Of a stretch of DNA of 64,000 nucleotides, positions 18,035 through 30,686 are shown piece after piece; position 1 is the stretch's first letter, and every line of letters starts with the position of its first letter. The stretch covers positions 124,001 through 188,000 of the forward strand of contig NZ_JAGRPU010000001.1 of assembly GCF_024606225.1 (NCBI RefSeq). The letters run 5' to 3'. Below the pieces are notes generated by a model, which saw nothing but the letters and a program-made list of their open reading frames with translations, had not been told where the DNA came from and did no database searches. This stretch comes from Endozoicomonas sp. ISHI1. Lineage in GTDB: Bacteria; Pseudomonadota; Gammaproteobacteria; Pseudomonadales; Endozoicomonadaceae. A program made the position numbers and the translations under genes.

Positions 18035-20191
18035 ATGACACCTATTGGACACTCAATCAAATCAATATCAATGTCTTCGCAGCCATTTAATCTGCAAGAC
18101 ACACACACCGGGACCACACTACAGGCTTCTGATATTGCTAAAAAACTCATTGATAAAGTATCATTCGGGATTCTGAACAGTGAGGGCAAAAAAAGCACGG
18201 TAGCGTCTCCTACCAGCCTGACTCCGGTTTTGGGCATGCTTCTGGCGTGCATAGATGACAATGCCAAAAAGGAATCAATTTTGGGAATCCCCAAAGGAAC
18301 CTTGACTGAAGAGCTGGAAACTGAAATCCATAAAGAACTCGGTAAATTCAGCAAAGACAACCCTTACGGAGGCCATCCTGAACAGTTAATCTCTTGCGCT
18401 AACTTTATCGCTTCTGCTTTTCATGTCAGGGATGAGCAATTAGAAAAAATACTCTCTGAATGTTATCAAACCCAAAAGCTGGAAAGTAATCAATGGAACG
18501 TTGCTGAAGTCACAGAAGATTTTGTCAAGGAGAAAACCAAAGGAAAAATTAAAAATTTGTTTGATGACATGAATGAAGTTACAGCGACAATAGGTAATGT
18601 AATGGAATTCCGGGGTGTCTGGGAGGATAGTTTTTCTCCAGATAAAACCGCTCCTCAAAGCTTTCTATGCGCAGATGGAACTCGTATTAACAACGTAAAA
18701 ATGATGGTTAAAACTGAAACGGTTCAATGTGCTTCTAACAGCAAATTTGCTGCCATCGCCAAGGAATTCAAATCTTTGAATGGAGAAGATCTTAAACTGG
18801 TCGCAATAAAACCGCGTAAAGAAAGTGCCACAGCGATTAACAATCTTGATTCTGAAACGATTAATGAGCTGACTAAACAATTAAATTATAAAGAAGCGAA
18901 ATATCAGCTATCGCTACCCAAAATAAAAGTAGAAGACAGTTGCGACACTCAGTTACTCGAGAAAATGTGTGAGGCATTAGGAACCGACATAGTAGCAGGA
19001 GATCTGACAAAACTAGGCCTACCGGCAGATCAGGATCTGGAGGTGCTTCAGAAGATCGTATTATCTGTTGATGAAGAAGGTGCTAGCGGTAAGATGGCGA
19101 CTGTTGCAAAAATTTTAACAAGGTGCGTATCTGGAACTTCTCATTTTGATTTTGACTGCCCTGGCTACATTGCCATTGTAGACAAAGAAGGTAATCGGTT
19201 AATTGAGCTGGTCATAAAGGATGGCAGCTTTTTGGAGTTTGATGGTGATCCTGTAATCAGCACCGCTGGAAAACAGAGTTCTAATTCTAAAAAACTGGCA
19301 AGTTCCAACCCTTTTGATATGTATGATAGTGATGATGATCTATTTGATAGCGATGATGATATATCTGATAGCGATGATGATAGTTCTAATAACCCGTTCT
19401 TAAATAAACAGGAAGAAGTACAAAAAAACTTATCTCTAATAAAAGATCTGTCTTTTAGAACTTTTGAAACTGTTGATGTGAGCACTTATATAAATAAATT
19501 TTATAATCCAAATGGGTATTTAGATATTCAAAGTGCTGATGCAAACAATACTAATTTAACAGTCAGTTTTTCTTCTTTGGATAGTGCTAAAAAGTTTAAA
19601 GAAAGTGTATTAGAATCAATTGGTGAAAAAAATGGGAATTTAATTCGGGTTAACAAAAGCTTTTTTTCTATTGAAGTATATGTTTCAATTAGAGAATGGG
19701 ATAAAATGATTGATAAAATAACTTCTGAATCCACTGATTTTTATATTTCTGACAGCAAAGATAATCCTACAATTATCCCTGCTGAAAAACCGAGCTCTGA
19801 TAATCTGGTAACTTTTAACGATTATGATATGTCTGATAGTGAAGATGACAGTTCTGATAGCAAAGTTTATACGTCTGATGATCAATTCACATCTAAAAAA
19901 GAAGTAACCGATCAAACTCCAATGGGGAGTGTAAGTACTTTAATACAACAGAACTATAATCCGAATGGGGAGTTTGATATTCAGAATACTAAATCAGATC
20001 ATATACAGCTAACACTCACGATGTCTTCTTTGGAAGAGGCTAAAAAGCTTAGAGAAAGAATATTAAAATCAATTGGAGACAAACATTTTAAATTTGTCAG
20101 GATTTTTGGTCGTGATTCTCCTTTTCAATTAGAGGTTTCTTTTCAAGCCTGGGACGCGCTGCGTGAGAAGTTAACTTTTAATCAACCATGA
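18035..20191 (+). CDS. Serpin-like protein with acidic linkers and duplicated C-terminal module
   Basis: A 718-residue protein. Residues ~25-400 are a serpin: ASPTSLTPVLGMLLACID (helix B region), NVMEFRGVWEDSFSPDKTA (strand 3A), LSLPKIKVEDS, and the reactive-loop hinge VLSVDEEGASGKMATVAK (from ~343), followed by the FDCPGYIAIVDKEGN strands. Serpins trap proteases; the hinge lacks the run of small Ala residues typical of good inhibitors, so activity is uncertain. Two acidic Asp/Ser linkers (DSDDD repeats at ~430-455, and one near 600) precede two related ~75-residue modules, each with a YNPNG motif (near 487 and 640), of unknown function. There is no signal peptide. The start at 18035 has GGAG eight bases upstream. 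Base composition is more AT-rich than its neighbours, suggesting acquisition. Confidence 0.8.
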   Translation: MTPIGHSIKSISMSSQPFNLQDTHTGTTLQASDIAKKLIDKVSFGILNSEGKKSTVASPTSLTPVLGMLLACIDDNAKKESILGIPKGTLTEELETEIHKELGKFSKDNPYGGHPEQLISCANFIASAFHVRDEQLEKILSECYQTQKLESNQWNVAEVTEDFVKEKTKGKIKNLFDDMNEVTATIGNVMEFRGVWEDSFSPDKTAPQSFLCADGTRINNVKMMVKTETVQCASNSKFAAIAKEFKSLNGEDLKLVAIKPRKESATAINNLDSETINELTKQLNYKEAKYQLSLPKIKVEDSCDTQLLEKMCEALGTDIVAGDLTKLGLPADQDLEVLQKIVLSVDEEGASGKMATVAKILTRCVSGTSHFDFDCPGYIAIVDKEGNRLIELVIKDGSFLEFDGDPVISTAGKQSSNSKKLASSNPFDMYDSDDDLFDSDDDISDSDDDSSNNPFLNKQEEVQKNLSLIKDLSFRTFETVDVSTYINKFYNPNGYLDIQSADANNTNLTVSFSSLDSAKKFKESVLESIGEKNGNLIRVNKSFFSIEVYVSIREWDKMIDKITSESTDFYISDSKDNPTIIPAEKPSSDNLVTFNDYDMSDSEDDSSDSKVYTSDDQFTSKKEVTDQTPMGSVSTLIQQNYNPNGEFDIQNTKSDHIQLTLTMSSLEEAKKLRERILKSIGDKHFKFVRIFGRDSPFQLEVSFQAWDALREKLTFNQP

Positions 20192-20205
20192 ATCAATACA
20201 ATGCT

Positions 20206-20239
20206 AAATCCGGAGATTAATCACCTCCGGATTTTTTTT
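20206..20239 (+). terminator. Rho-independent terminator after the serpin gene
   Basis: A perfect 10-bp GC-rich stem (20206-20215 with 20225-20234, 9-nt loop) runs into a T tract ending at 20239, 15 bases after the serpin stop. Confidence 0.92.
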
Positions 20240-20352
20240 AACAAAAGCCTCACAGAATCAGTTTGCGAATATCGGTCAACCATTCACCAGTAGGAAGGTA
20301 AAGCTTGCCACATGCATCATTGACGGCCCTTAGTTCAATTGCTGCTCATCAT

Positions 20353-20393
20353 CGCGGCCCGACCTGCGCGGCCCGACCTGCGCGGCCCGACCT
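20353..20393. repeat. Three tandem copies of a 14-bp GC-rich unit
   Basis: The unit CGCGGCCCGACCTG occurs at 20353-20366, 20367-20380 and (missing its last base) 20381-20393. It lies about 30 bases upstream of the first LexA box. Function unknown; it may be simple slippage. Confidence 0.9.
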
Positions 20394-20421
20394 AACATAA
20401 TGACTTGCCAGAGCAATATTA

Positions 20422-20437
20422 CTGTATATAATCACAG
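20422..20437 (+). promoter_or_regulatory. LexA (SOS) box 1
   Basis: CTGT-N8-ACAG matches the gammaproteobacterial LexA consensus exactly, 31 bases upstream of the lexA start. Confidence 0.95.
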
Positions 20438-20440
20438 ATA

Positions 20441-20456
20441 CTGTATAAAAAAACAG
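20441..20456 (+). promoter_or_regulatory. LexA (SOS) box 2
   Basis: A second perfect CTGT-N8-ACAG lies 3 bases after the first. Tandem boxes upstream of lexA are the known autoregulatory arrangement in enterics and pseudomonads. Confidence 0.95.
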
Positions 20457-20467
20457 ATTGAGTGACC

Positions 20468-21070
20468 ATGATCAAACTGACTAAACGGCAATCCGAAATA
20501 CTGGACCTGATCAAGTCTCATATCGAAGAGACAGGTTTCCCACCCACCAGGGCAGAAATCGCCAAGACCTTCGGTTTTCGTTCACCCAATGCGGCAGAAG
20601 AACATCTCAGGGCACTGGCCCGTAAAGGCGCCATCGAAATTACCCCCGGTGCTTCACGAGGTATCCGAATTCCAGACAGCCAGCCTGAAGGCCTTCCGAT
20701 CATTGGACAGGTGGCTGCCGGTAACCCGATCCTCGCCCAGGAACATATCGAAGACCACCTGATGCTCAACCCCGGCTTCTTCACCCCAGCCGCTGACTTC
20801 TTGTTAAGAGTCAAAGGGATGAGCATGAAAAACATCGGGATTCTTGATGGTGACCTGCTGGCCGTTCACAAGACTACAGAGGTTCGAAACGGTCAGGTTG
20901 TCGTCGCCAGGATAGAAGACGAAGTCACCGTTAAACGATTCGAGAAACAGAAAAACAAGGTATTACTCCATCCGGAAAACGACGAGTTCGAAACCATTGT
21001 CGTCGATCTCACTCATGATATTTTCGCGGTCGAAGGTTTAAGCGTCGGGGTGATCAGAAATCAGTCCTGA
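20468..21070 (+). CDS. lexA: SOS repressor LexA
   Basis: A 200-residue LexA with all key positions: N-terminal winged helix ([23 protein letters not shown]), cleavage site Ala84-Gly85 in QVAAGNPI, catalytic Ser119 in GMSM and Lys156 in VTVKRF. It represses SOS genes and cleaves itself when RecA is activated. I chose ATG 20468, which matches the family N-terminus; a GTG at 20462 is in frame. Two SOS boxes lie directly upstream. sulA follows at 78 bases without its own box, so the two are probably one SOS-controlled transcript. Confidence 0.97.
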   Translation: MIKLTKRQSEILDLIKSHIEETGFPPTRAEIAKTFGFRSPNAAEEHLRALARKGAIEITPGASRGIRIPDSQPEGLPIIGQVAAGNPILAQEHIEDHLMLNPGFFTPAADFLLRVKGMSMKNIGILDGDLLAVHKTTEVRNGQVVVARIEDEVTVKRFEKQKNKVLLHPENDEFETIVVDLTHDIFAVEGLSVGVIRNQS

Positions 21071-21148
21071 AACGGATGTTGTATGAGCACCTGTACACTT
21101 GAGTGAGAACACCGAAAAGCGACCGGACCATGCCAGGAGGAAGGATTC

Positions 21149-21643
21149 ATGCTGTACCGAACAAGCAGTGAAAGGCACAATTTTTCAACATCAGGCTTTC
21201 AGAGCAACACAGTTCGCATAAACCGCTCCAGCCTGAAAAAAACGTTACCAGAGAAAAATAAAAGCTCTCCCAGTCCCAGTATTAATGAGCTCATTCTGTC
21301 AGGACAACCCTGGCAGGCCGAACAACTCCTGACACCAATGCTCAGTCAGCTTTCCAGTGACAGTGAACGCTGGTTGACTCTGATTCTGGCAGACAAATCG
21401 GATACCAGAACCTTGCAATGGTTAAAGAATTGCAACCTGAACCATGACAAGGTGCAAATTTTTAGCGCTAACGATGATCACCAGACACTGGAACTCACCC
21501 GGAAAGCACTGGCATCCGGAACCAGCCACACCGTCATTAGTTGGCTGGGACACTTGGATAAAGGGTGGCTAATCAAGCTTGAAAGCGCTGCCCGCAATGG
21601 ACAGTGTCAGGGACTGGCTATTCGCAGCAGGCAGGTTGCATGA
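21149..21643 (+). CDS. sulA: SOS cell-division inhibitor SulA
   Basis: A 164-residue protein related to SulA, which blocks FtsZ polymerisation during the SOS response. It shows the family pattern in the C-terminal two-thirds: ISELILSGQPWQAEQLL-like start (INELILSGQPW), SERWLTLI, and TSHTVISWLGHL near the end. GGAGGAAGG lies just before ATG 21149. It follows lexA in the same direction, as in Pseudomonas. The N-terminal ~45 residues are Ser-rich and not conserved. Confidence 0.88.
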   Translation: MLYRTSSERHNFSTSGFQSNTVRINRSSLKKTLPEKNKSSPSPSINELILSGQPWQAEQLLTPMLSQLSSDSERWLTLILADKSDTRTLQWLKNCNLNHDKVQIFSANDDHQTLELTRKALASGTSHTVISWLGHLDKGWLIKLESAARNGQCQGLAIRSRQVA

Positions 21644-21670
21644 AAACCTGTCACTGCCTTGAAGATAGAG

Positions 21671-21913
21671 TCAATGCAGCACTCTGTTCTCAGGAATCTC
21701 TTCTTCAGAGGATTGGGGACGAGTCAGTTCAGCAACTTCCCGCATTCCGGCGTCAAACATGACCTTTGCCACTTGTAGATACTCTCCTTCAAGATACTCC
21801 TTGGCTTCCCCGGAAAATTTCATGGTCAGCAGGGGCTCGCCCTCTTCATCACTGCGTCGCAAAACAATCTCTCCTGTTGGAAGTTCCACAATTTCCAAAA
21901 ACGATGCAGCCAT
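21671..21913 (-). CDS. Small conserved protein (lexA-topA interval, Pseudomonas PA3009 type)
   Basis: An 80-residue cytoplasmic protein beginning MAASFLEIVELPTGEIVLRR, with EGEPLLTMKFS in the middle and EVAKVM-like FDAGMREVAEL near the end. It resembles the small uncharacterised gene found between sulA and topA in Pseudomonas, and lies in the same place. Function unknown. I chose ATG 21913 from that resemblance, although its ribosome site is weak. The frame continues upstream to ATG 22063, which has a better site (GAGGT) and would add 50 residues starting with a phosphotransferase-IIB-like motif; see findings. Confidence 0.7.
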   Translation of the reverse strand: MAASFLEIVELPTGEIVLRRSDEEGEPLLTMKFSGEAKEYLEGEYLQVAKVMFDAGMREVAELTRPQSSEEEIPENRVLH

Positions 21914-22239
21914 ATTTCGTCCCATAAATAGCGAGTAAGAGGTGGAAATCATGCAGCATTGTGCATCATGATGCAACAGGTCAATGCAGAGTAATGTGAA
22001 AGGATGATTAACCAGCATACTGGTAGACATACCTGCAGAACAGCACAGCATGATCTTTGTCATAGGGTACCTCTGTCAAACCTGTCTGAATCGCACCTAC
22101 AGAGCCCCCCCCTGGCTCATTGAGTGTTGACCCCGGCTTATATAAGACTTTGTACCTATATCCCTCCCTGGGCACAAGATACTCCCCAGTCTATGGCGAT
22201 CCCAACGGTTGAACGCAGAATGAGCAGTAAATGATTAAG

Positions 22240-22734
22240 TCACCATTCGAGATTGAAATTTCTGAAGTGGCCCACCAATTCCTTGAGGGAAGCAAGAATA
22301 CTTTTGGCACTTTCCGGTGTTTTAACACCTCTTGTACTTCCAGCACTGTCCGAAGCAATCATGGCAGTATTGATTTTATTAGAATATGATTGTATATCAT
22401 CGTCTAAAAGTGAAATTTCGCCATAAGCTTTGAGTAAATCTGCCAGCCAGCTGTCAGACAACTCTAATTGTTTTAGCTGCTCGAGTTCAGAAACATCACC
22501 TTCCTGCTCACTTACCAAGTTGTAAGCTTCTTCCAGAGACATCAGACGGCTTAACTGATGACCATAAGGAGACAATATCTCTGCCAGCATGGAGAAATAT
22601 GCCTGACGAGCATGCAACAAAAATGCTTCGCGAAAAGCTTCCTGCTCGAAAGGTTCTGCTCTTTCCCAAGTACCCAATTGTAAACGGGCATAGTGCAACT
22701 TCTTATTGGTATAGGCTCGCCACTGCTCAGACAT
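22240..22734 (-). CDS. DUF6586-type small protein
   Basis: A 164-residue soluble helical protein beginning MSEQWRAYTNKKLHYARLQL, with FLLHARQAYFSMLAEIL and SDSWLADLLKAY. It matches, as I recall, the uncharacterised gene directly beside topA in Pseudomonas (DUF6586), and lies 68 bases upstream of the topA stop side on the same strand. The start at 22734 has GAGA six bases upstream; in-frame starts at 22740 and 22764 are possible. Function unknown. Confidence 0.75.
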   Translation of the reverse strand: MSEQWRAYTNKKLHYARLQLGTWERAEPFEQEAFREAFLLHARQAYFSMLAEILSPYGHQLSRLMSLEEAYNLVSEQEGDVSELEQLKQLELSDSWLADLLKAYGEISLLDDDIQSYSNKINTAMIASDSAGSTRGVKTPESAKSILASLKELVGHFRNFNLEW

Positions 22735-22801
22735 AATCATTCTCACAAATAGAAAGACCCTCACGGATCACCGCGAAGGTCTTGTTTTTGAACAGGCCAG
22801 A

Positions 22802-25444
22802 TCAGGATTTTTTGCGCTTTCTGGTGACTTTTTCTTCCCACTTACCTTCCTGGAAGGTAGCACTCCACCCCGTCGCCTTACCTTCTGACTCACTCATAAC
22901 ATACTGAGTCTTGGTTTTACGACTAAAGCGGATTATCGCTGGATTGCCTTCAGCATCCTGTCTCGGAGCATCCAGAAGATAATGATATTTAGGATCAATA
23001 GCCGCCTGATGAGGGATCAGTTCACTGACCAGAGGAGCACGGGTCTCACGATTCTTTGGAAATTGGCTGGCGGCCAGAAAAAGTCCGGAGGCACCGTCCC
23101 TGAGAATGTAGTGATCATCCACTTTCAGACACTTAAGTTCGGGCATGGGCACCGGATCCATTTTTGGGGGGGCCGCTTCCCCACTCTTCAGCAGTTTACG
23201 GGTGTTTTTACACTCACTGTTGGTGCAACCAAAGTATTTGCCAAAACGTCCCGATTTCAGCTGCATCTCGGAGCCACATTTGTCACATTCAAGCACAGGG
23301 CCATCATAACCTTTGAGCTTGAACTGACCTTGTTCCACTTCATAGCCGGAGCAGTCCGGGTTATTACCACAGACATGAAGCTTGCGCTGCTCATCAATCA
23401 GATAGCTTTCCATCGCTGTAGAACACTTGGGACAACGATGCATAGCTCGCAAAGCGTTAACTTCAGCATTCTCATCGTCAGCATCTTCAACCTCTTCTCC
23501 AGGCACCAGATTAATCGTACATTTACAACGCTCCTTCGGGGGGAGCGAGTAACCGGAACAGCCCAGGAAGACGCCAGTACTCGCTGTACGAATCATCATA
23601 TCCCTGCCACATTCAGGACATTTGATGTCGGTGGGAGAAGGGTCATTGGATCGCATGCCATCACTGTCGTTTTCAGCCTGCTCCAGCTTGTTGCTGAAAT
23701 CACTGTAGAAATGGTCCAGCAGATCCTTCCAGTTCTTGCCACCTTCAGCCACCACATCGAGATTTGACTCCATATTGGCGGTAAAGTTGTAATCCATAAG
23801 ATCATGGAAATTTTCAACCAGCCGGTCTGTGACAATATCGCCCATTTTCTCGGCATAGAAACGACGATTTTTCAGAGATACATAACCACGATCCTGAATG
23901 GTCGAAATTATGGAAGCATAAGTCGAGGGTCTTCCAATTCCGCGCTTCTCCAGCTCCTTAACCAGAGCCGCTTCACTGAAACGGGCCGGCGGCTTTGTAA
24001 AGAGTTGTTTCGGGTCCAGTTTTTTCAGATCCAGGGGGTCACCTTTGTTCAGGGCGGGCAGAATGATGTCTTCACCCTTCTTGGCAATAGCTGCCATGAC
24101 ACGAGTGTAGCCATCAAACTTCAGGGTTCTGCCTCTCGCCCTCAGATCAAAGTCATCCACTCTGACCGTCAGGGAAGTGCTCAGGTACTCCGCGGGCGTC
24201 ATCTGACAGGCAACAAATTGTCTCCAGATCAGCTCATAGAGTCGCTCTGCATCCTTCTCAAGTCCGGATATAGAACCCGGCTGAGCAGTCACAGAGGAAG
24301 GACGTATTGCTTCGTGTGCCTCCTGAGCGCCTTCTTTGCTGGAATACCGGTTTGGCTCCTCTGGCAGATACTTCGCACCGTAGGTACCATTAATAAACTC
24401 CCGGGCACTCTCCACTGCTTCCTGACTCAGATTGGTGGAGTCAGTACGCATATAAGTAATATGACCCGCTTCGTAGAGGCGTTGAGCCATCATCATGGTT
24501 TTCTTGACACTGAATCCAAGACGGGTGCTGGCTGCCTGCTGTAGCGTTGAGGTAATAAAAGGGGCAGAAGGACGACTGCGGGTCGGCTTATCTTCTCGCT
24601 CTGTCAGCTGGTAATCAGCACGTCTCAGCTTTTCCAGAACAACTTCAGTGGAGGCCTCACTGGTAGGTCTGAAGGCGTCACCGGCTTCTTTGGCGACTTG
24701 GAAGCGAATAACTTCCCCACTCCCGGTAGTCAGGTCAGCATAGACTTCCCAATACTCTTCCGGGATAAAACTTCTGACTTCACGCTCCCGCTCAACAATT
24801 AACTTAACCGCTACAGACTGGACTCGCCCTGCCGACAGGCCACGGGCAATTTTCGCCCAGAGCAATGGGGAAACCATATAACCCACTACGCGGTCGAGGA
24901 ACCGCCTTGCCTGCTGGGCATTGACCCGGTCAATATTGAGAATACCCGGCTCCTTGAAGGCTTCCTGGATGGCATTCTTGGTAATTTCATTGAAAACGAC
25001 CCGCCGATATCGATCAGGCTCTCCCCCTATGGCCTCCTGAAGATGCCAGGCTATAGCCTCTCCCTCACGGTCCAAATCCGTTGCGAGGTAGATTTTGTCA
25101 GCAGACTCGGCAAGGCGTCGAAGCTCATCGACCACTTTCTCTTTGCCAGGCAAAATTTCGTAACGGGCTTTCCACCCTTCTTCAGGGTCAATGCCCATTC
25201 TTTCAATGAGCTGTTCTTTGGCTTTGCGCTTCTTATGGATGATTTTCTGCTCAGGAGATAGCTTACGTGTCTCAGCAGCGGCCCTTGCCCGAGCTTTGGG
25301 ATCCACAGGCTTCTTGGAGCCACCCGCGGTGGGCAGGTCACGAATGTGACCAACACTGGACTTAACAACAAAGTCCTTGCCCAGATATTTGTTTATAGTC
25401 TTCGCCTTGGCCGGCGACTCGACGATAACTAGAGATTTACCCAT
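22802..25444 (-). CDS. topA: DNA topoisomerase I
   Basis: An 880-residue type IA topoisomerase that relaxes negative supercoils. It has the TOPRIM opening [20 protein letters not shown], acidic [13 protein letters not shown], the active-site Tyr in [12 protein letters not shown], and three or four C-terminal four-Cys zinc modules ([25 protein letters not shown]) followed by a basic tail KRKKS. Length and order match the gammaproteobacterial enzyme. The downstream DUF6586 gene is on the same strand. Confidence 0.97.
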   Translation of the reverse strand: MGKSLVIVESPAKAKTINKYLGKDFVVKSSVGHIRDLPTAGGSKKPVDPKARARAAAETRKLSPEQKIIHKKRKAKEQLIERMGIDPEEGWKARYEILPGKEKVVDELRRLAESADKIYLATDLDREGEAIAWHLQEAIGGEPDRYRRVVFNEITKNAIQEAFKEPGILNIDRVNAQQARRFLDRVVGYMVSPLLWAKIARGLSAGRVQSVAVKLIVEREREVRSFIPEEYWEVYADLTTGSGEVIRFQVAKEAGDAFRPTSEASTEVVLEKLRRADYQLTEREDKPTRSRPSAPFITSTLQQAASTRLGFSVKKTMMMAQRLYEAGHITYMRTDSTNLSQEAVESAREFINGTYGAKYLPEEPNRYSSKEGAQEAHEAIRPSSVTAQPGSISGLEKDAERLYELIWRQFVACQMTPAEYLSTSLTVRVDDFDLRARGRTLKFDGYTRVMAAIAKKGEDIILPALNKGDPLDLKKLDPKQLFTKPPARFSEAALVKELEKRGIGRPSTYASIISTIQDRGYVSLKNRRFYAEKMGDIVTDRLVENFHDLMDYNFTANMESNLDVVAEGGKNWKDLLDHFYSDFSNKLEQAENDSDGMRSNDPSPTDIKCPECGRDMMIRTASTGVFLGCSGYSLPPKERCKCTINLVPGEEVEDADDENAEVNALRAMHRCPKCSTAMESYLIDEQRKLHVCGNNPDCSGYEVEQGQFKLKGYDGPVLECDKCGSEMQLKSGRFGKYFGCTNSECKNTRKLLKSGEAAPPKMDPVPMPELKCLKVDDHYILRDGASGLFLAASQFPKNRETRAPLVSELIPHQAAIDPKYHYLLDAPRQDAEGNPAIIRFSRKTKTQYVMSESEGKATGWSATFQEGKWEEKVTRKRKKS

Positions 25445-25948
25445 GCTACCTTACACGTCCTGTAATCAGCTCCATTGTTCCGGTTATGCTGACAAGCCTG
25501 GAAAAAAGATTAAAAACACTCAGTGCTGCCTGCGACCAAAACAAGAAAGGTCGGGAATTGAAAATTGTTTCAATATATAAGGTCAAGAAAAACATCGGTC
25601 AAGCAAAACTCTTCAGTGATGGCAATTTTTTCTTGAACGACCCTCTTATTTATCGTTTCACAGCCACAATGATTAATCCACCCGGTTATAAGCAATAATT
25701 ACCTTGAATATCAAAAGATTATTTAATTACTGCGAAGCCTGACAGATTTCAGGATGATTATTCACGGGAAAAAACCGGCTTTTTTTGTCGACAAAGCGAC
25801 TCAAGCAAACCTTGTCAGAGATCCCCATCAGAGAAGTAGAGCCTCTGCATAAAAATACATAAAAGCAGGATACCCCGAAATGACATTCCGGGGTAAATAC
25901 GTTCAGGCAGGATAAGCCAGGCAGGCACGCCTGGCAAAGGCCGACGTA
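25445..25948. other. Intergenic region topA/fadA
   Basis: These 504 bases include the topA upstream region on the left and the fadA 3' region on the right. A short AT-rich open frame (25486-25698) has no ribosome site or recognisable content. A 7-bp hairpin lies at 25871-25895. Confidence 0.4.
25871..25895 (-). terminator. Possible fadBA terminator
   Basis: A 7-bp GC-rich stem (25871-25877 with 25889-25895) lies about 55 bases past the fadA stop. In the minus direction a short T tract (CTTTT) follows after a few bases, so it is only a moderate candidate. Confidence 0.45.
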
Positions 25949-29337
<3,389 letters not shown>

Positions 29338-29902
29338 TTATCTCTCTCCGGACGGATTGAAAAAGGTTGCGTTAATGACTGACGTCTGTACAAATGGCGT
29401 CAGGAGCCAGACTGAGAATAGCGGCCCTATGGATAATGGCAGTTTATTCTCAGTCTGGCTCCTGATGGATGCATCTTAGACAGTGCTCGCCAGAAATTCA
29501 TACAACCGTTTGAATTTTTGAGCCTACCTTCTTTGAATTCTGTGCCAAAGTCAAGAAAATGAACACCAATAAATCCGCAAATATACTGATTCAGAGCAAA
29601 TACTTACCAGAAATTTACTTGGACAACTCAAGGTACAGCCATACAATGTAAGCGTTTGGTCTATGATGCCTGCAATCAATCGTATTTTCTTATGGTTGAT
29701 ATAAAGAGAGCACAGGTGGTCGAACACCCTTTAGCATTTAAGGCGATGAGTACACAAGATAGTTACTCGTGGCCCGATGATAAAAACATCGACACAGCCA
29801 TGATCCGGAAATGCAGCTCACCGGCTCAGATGATAAAAATGGCTATGCAACTGGAATGAGCTGCATTTCTTCATAAAACATCCGGGAAGAGAGAAACAGT
29901 CT
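29338..29902. other. Divergent region fadB/uspA
   Basis: These 565 bases hold the fadB promoter on the left and the uspA promoter on the right. The main feature is a 20-bp inverted repeat (29401-29464). A 67-codon frame (29656-29859) has neither a ribosome site nor recognisable content, so I do not call it a gene. Confidence 0.5.
29401..29464. repeat. Large perfect inverted repeat upstream of fadB
   Basis: Arms of 20 bp (29401-29420 and 29445-29464) are perfectly complementary around a 24-nt centre, and one more pair forms outside (29400/29465). There is no T tract. It could be a REP/MITE-like element or an mRNA hairpin in the fadB 5' region. Confidence 0.9.
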
Positions 29903-30349
29903 ATGAGTCAATATAACCATATTCTCGTTGCTATTGACCTGTCTGATGAAGCAGACGATGTATTGGATAAGGCCAAGTCTCTTGCAGAAATCTATCAGGC
30001 CAGACTGACCCTGGTGCACGTGGTTGAGCCGTTGAGTGTCGCTTATGGCAGCGATATTCCACTGGATCTTACAACCCTTCAGGATGAAATCACCCAGCAG
30101 GCCAGAGAGCGTATATCACGTTTGGCTGAAAGCATTCACCTGGACAAGGGTGAACAGCACGTCGTATACGGGCGCCCGGAAAGAGAAGTACATCGCATCG
30201 CTGACGAGTCTGACGTTGACCTGATCGTGGTTGGGAGTCATGGCAGGCATGGTTTGGCCCTGATTCTCGGCTCAACATCCACCAGCATCCTGCATGGTGC
30301 ATGCTGTGATGTTCTGGCGGTAAGAGTGGGAAAAAACAACAGCAAATAA
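29903..30349 (+). CDS. uspA: Universal stress protein UspA
   Basis: A 148-residue single Usp domain of the UspA type: YNHILVAIDLSDEADDVLDK at the N-terminus and the loop VVGSHGRHGLALILGSTSTS (Gly-x2-Gly-x9-Gly-Ser pattern) near residue 112. It is a cytoplasmic stress protein; the GSHGRHG form is closer to E. coli UspA than to ATP-binding MJ0577-like members. GGAAGAG lies upstream of ATG 29903. Confidence 0.92.
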   Translation: MSQYNHILVAIDLSDEADDVLDKAKSLAEIYQARLTLVHVVEPLSVAYGSDIPLDLTTLQDEITQQARERISRLAESIHLDKGEQHVVYGRPEREVHRIADESDVDLIVVGSHGRHGLALILGSTSTSILHGACCDVLAVRVGKNNSK

Positions 30350-30393
30350 GAACAAAAGCGGTGAGTTAACAGTTGGCAGATAGCCGTTCTGAC

Positions 30394-30683
30394 CGCACAC
30401 TGACGACAGCTGACTCCCAACTAAAAAAGGAACGTCTGTTAACTCATATTTTCAAGTACTTCTCAACGTTCGATCTTTTCTTCGATGTCCTGGTTGGCGA
30501 CTGCCAGGCACACCAACGTGGATTGAATGACGTCATGATCGCCCTTATAGAAAGCAGATCCAGCGATGATCTTTTCCCACTGAATCAGTTCTTCTTCCAG
30601 TTTTTCAAGCTCTCCTCGTAAAGCTTACAACTCACGATGAAGCTTGTTAGTGAGATTTTTCTTTTTCGGTTTCGACTGCGATT
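30394..30683 (-). pseudogene. Decayed duplicate of the 3' end of uup
   Basis: The sequence aligns by eye with 35009-35283, the last ~75 codons of uup plus its downstream flank. Shared stretches include CTGTTAACTCATATTTT around the stop, TTCTTCCAGTTTTTCAAGCT and GAAGCTTGT. Small changes and indels break the frame. It directly abuts the 3' end of the secreted paralogue at 30687, so a unit containing the uup tail was duplicated here and then decayed. Confidence 0.8.
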
Positions 30684-30686
30684 ATT

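Noticed and set aside
25486..25698. A 70-codon frame upstream of topA
   Set aside because: It is AT-rich, has no ribosome site and lies where the topA promoter should be.
29500..29515. A possible PsrA site upstream of fadB (CAACCGTTTG)
   Set aside because: The half-sites do not fit the AAAC-N2-4-GTTT spacing.
29656..29859. A 67-codon open frame upstream of uspA
   Set aside because: It has no ribosome site, no recognisable content and no supporting context; it is probably chance.
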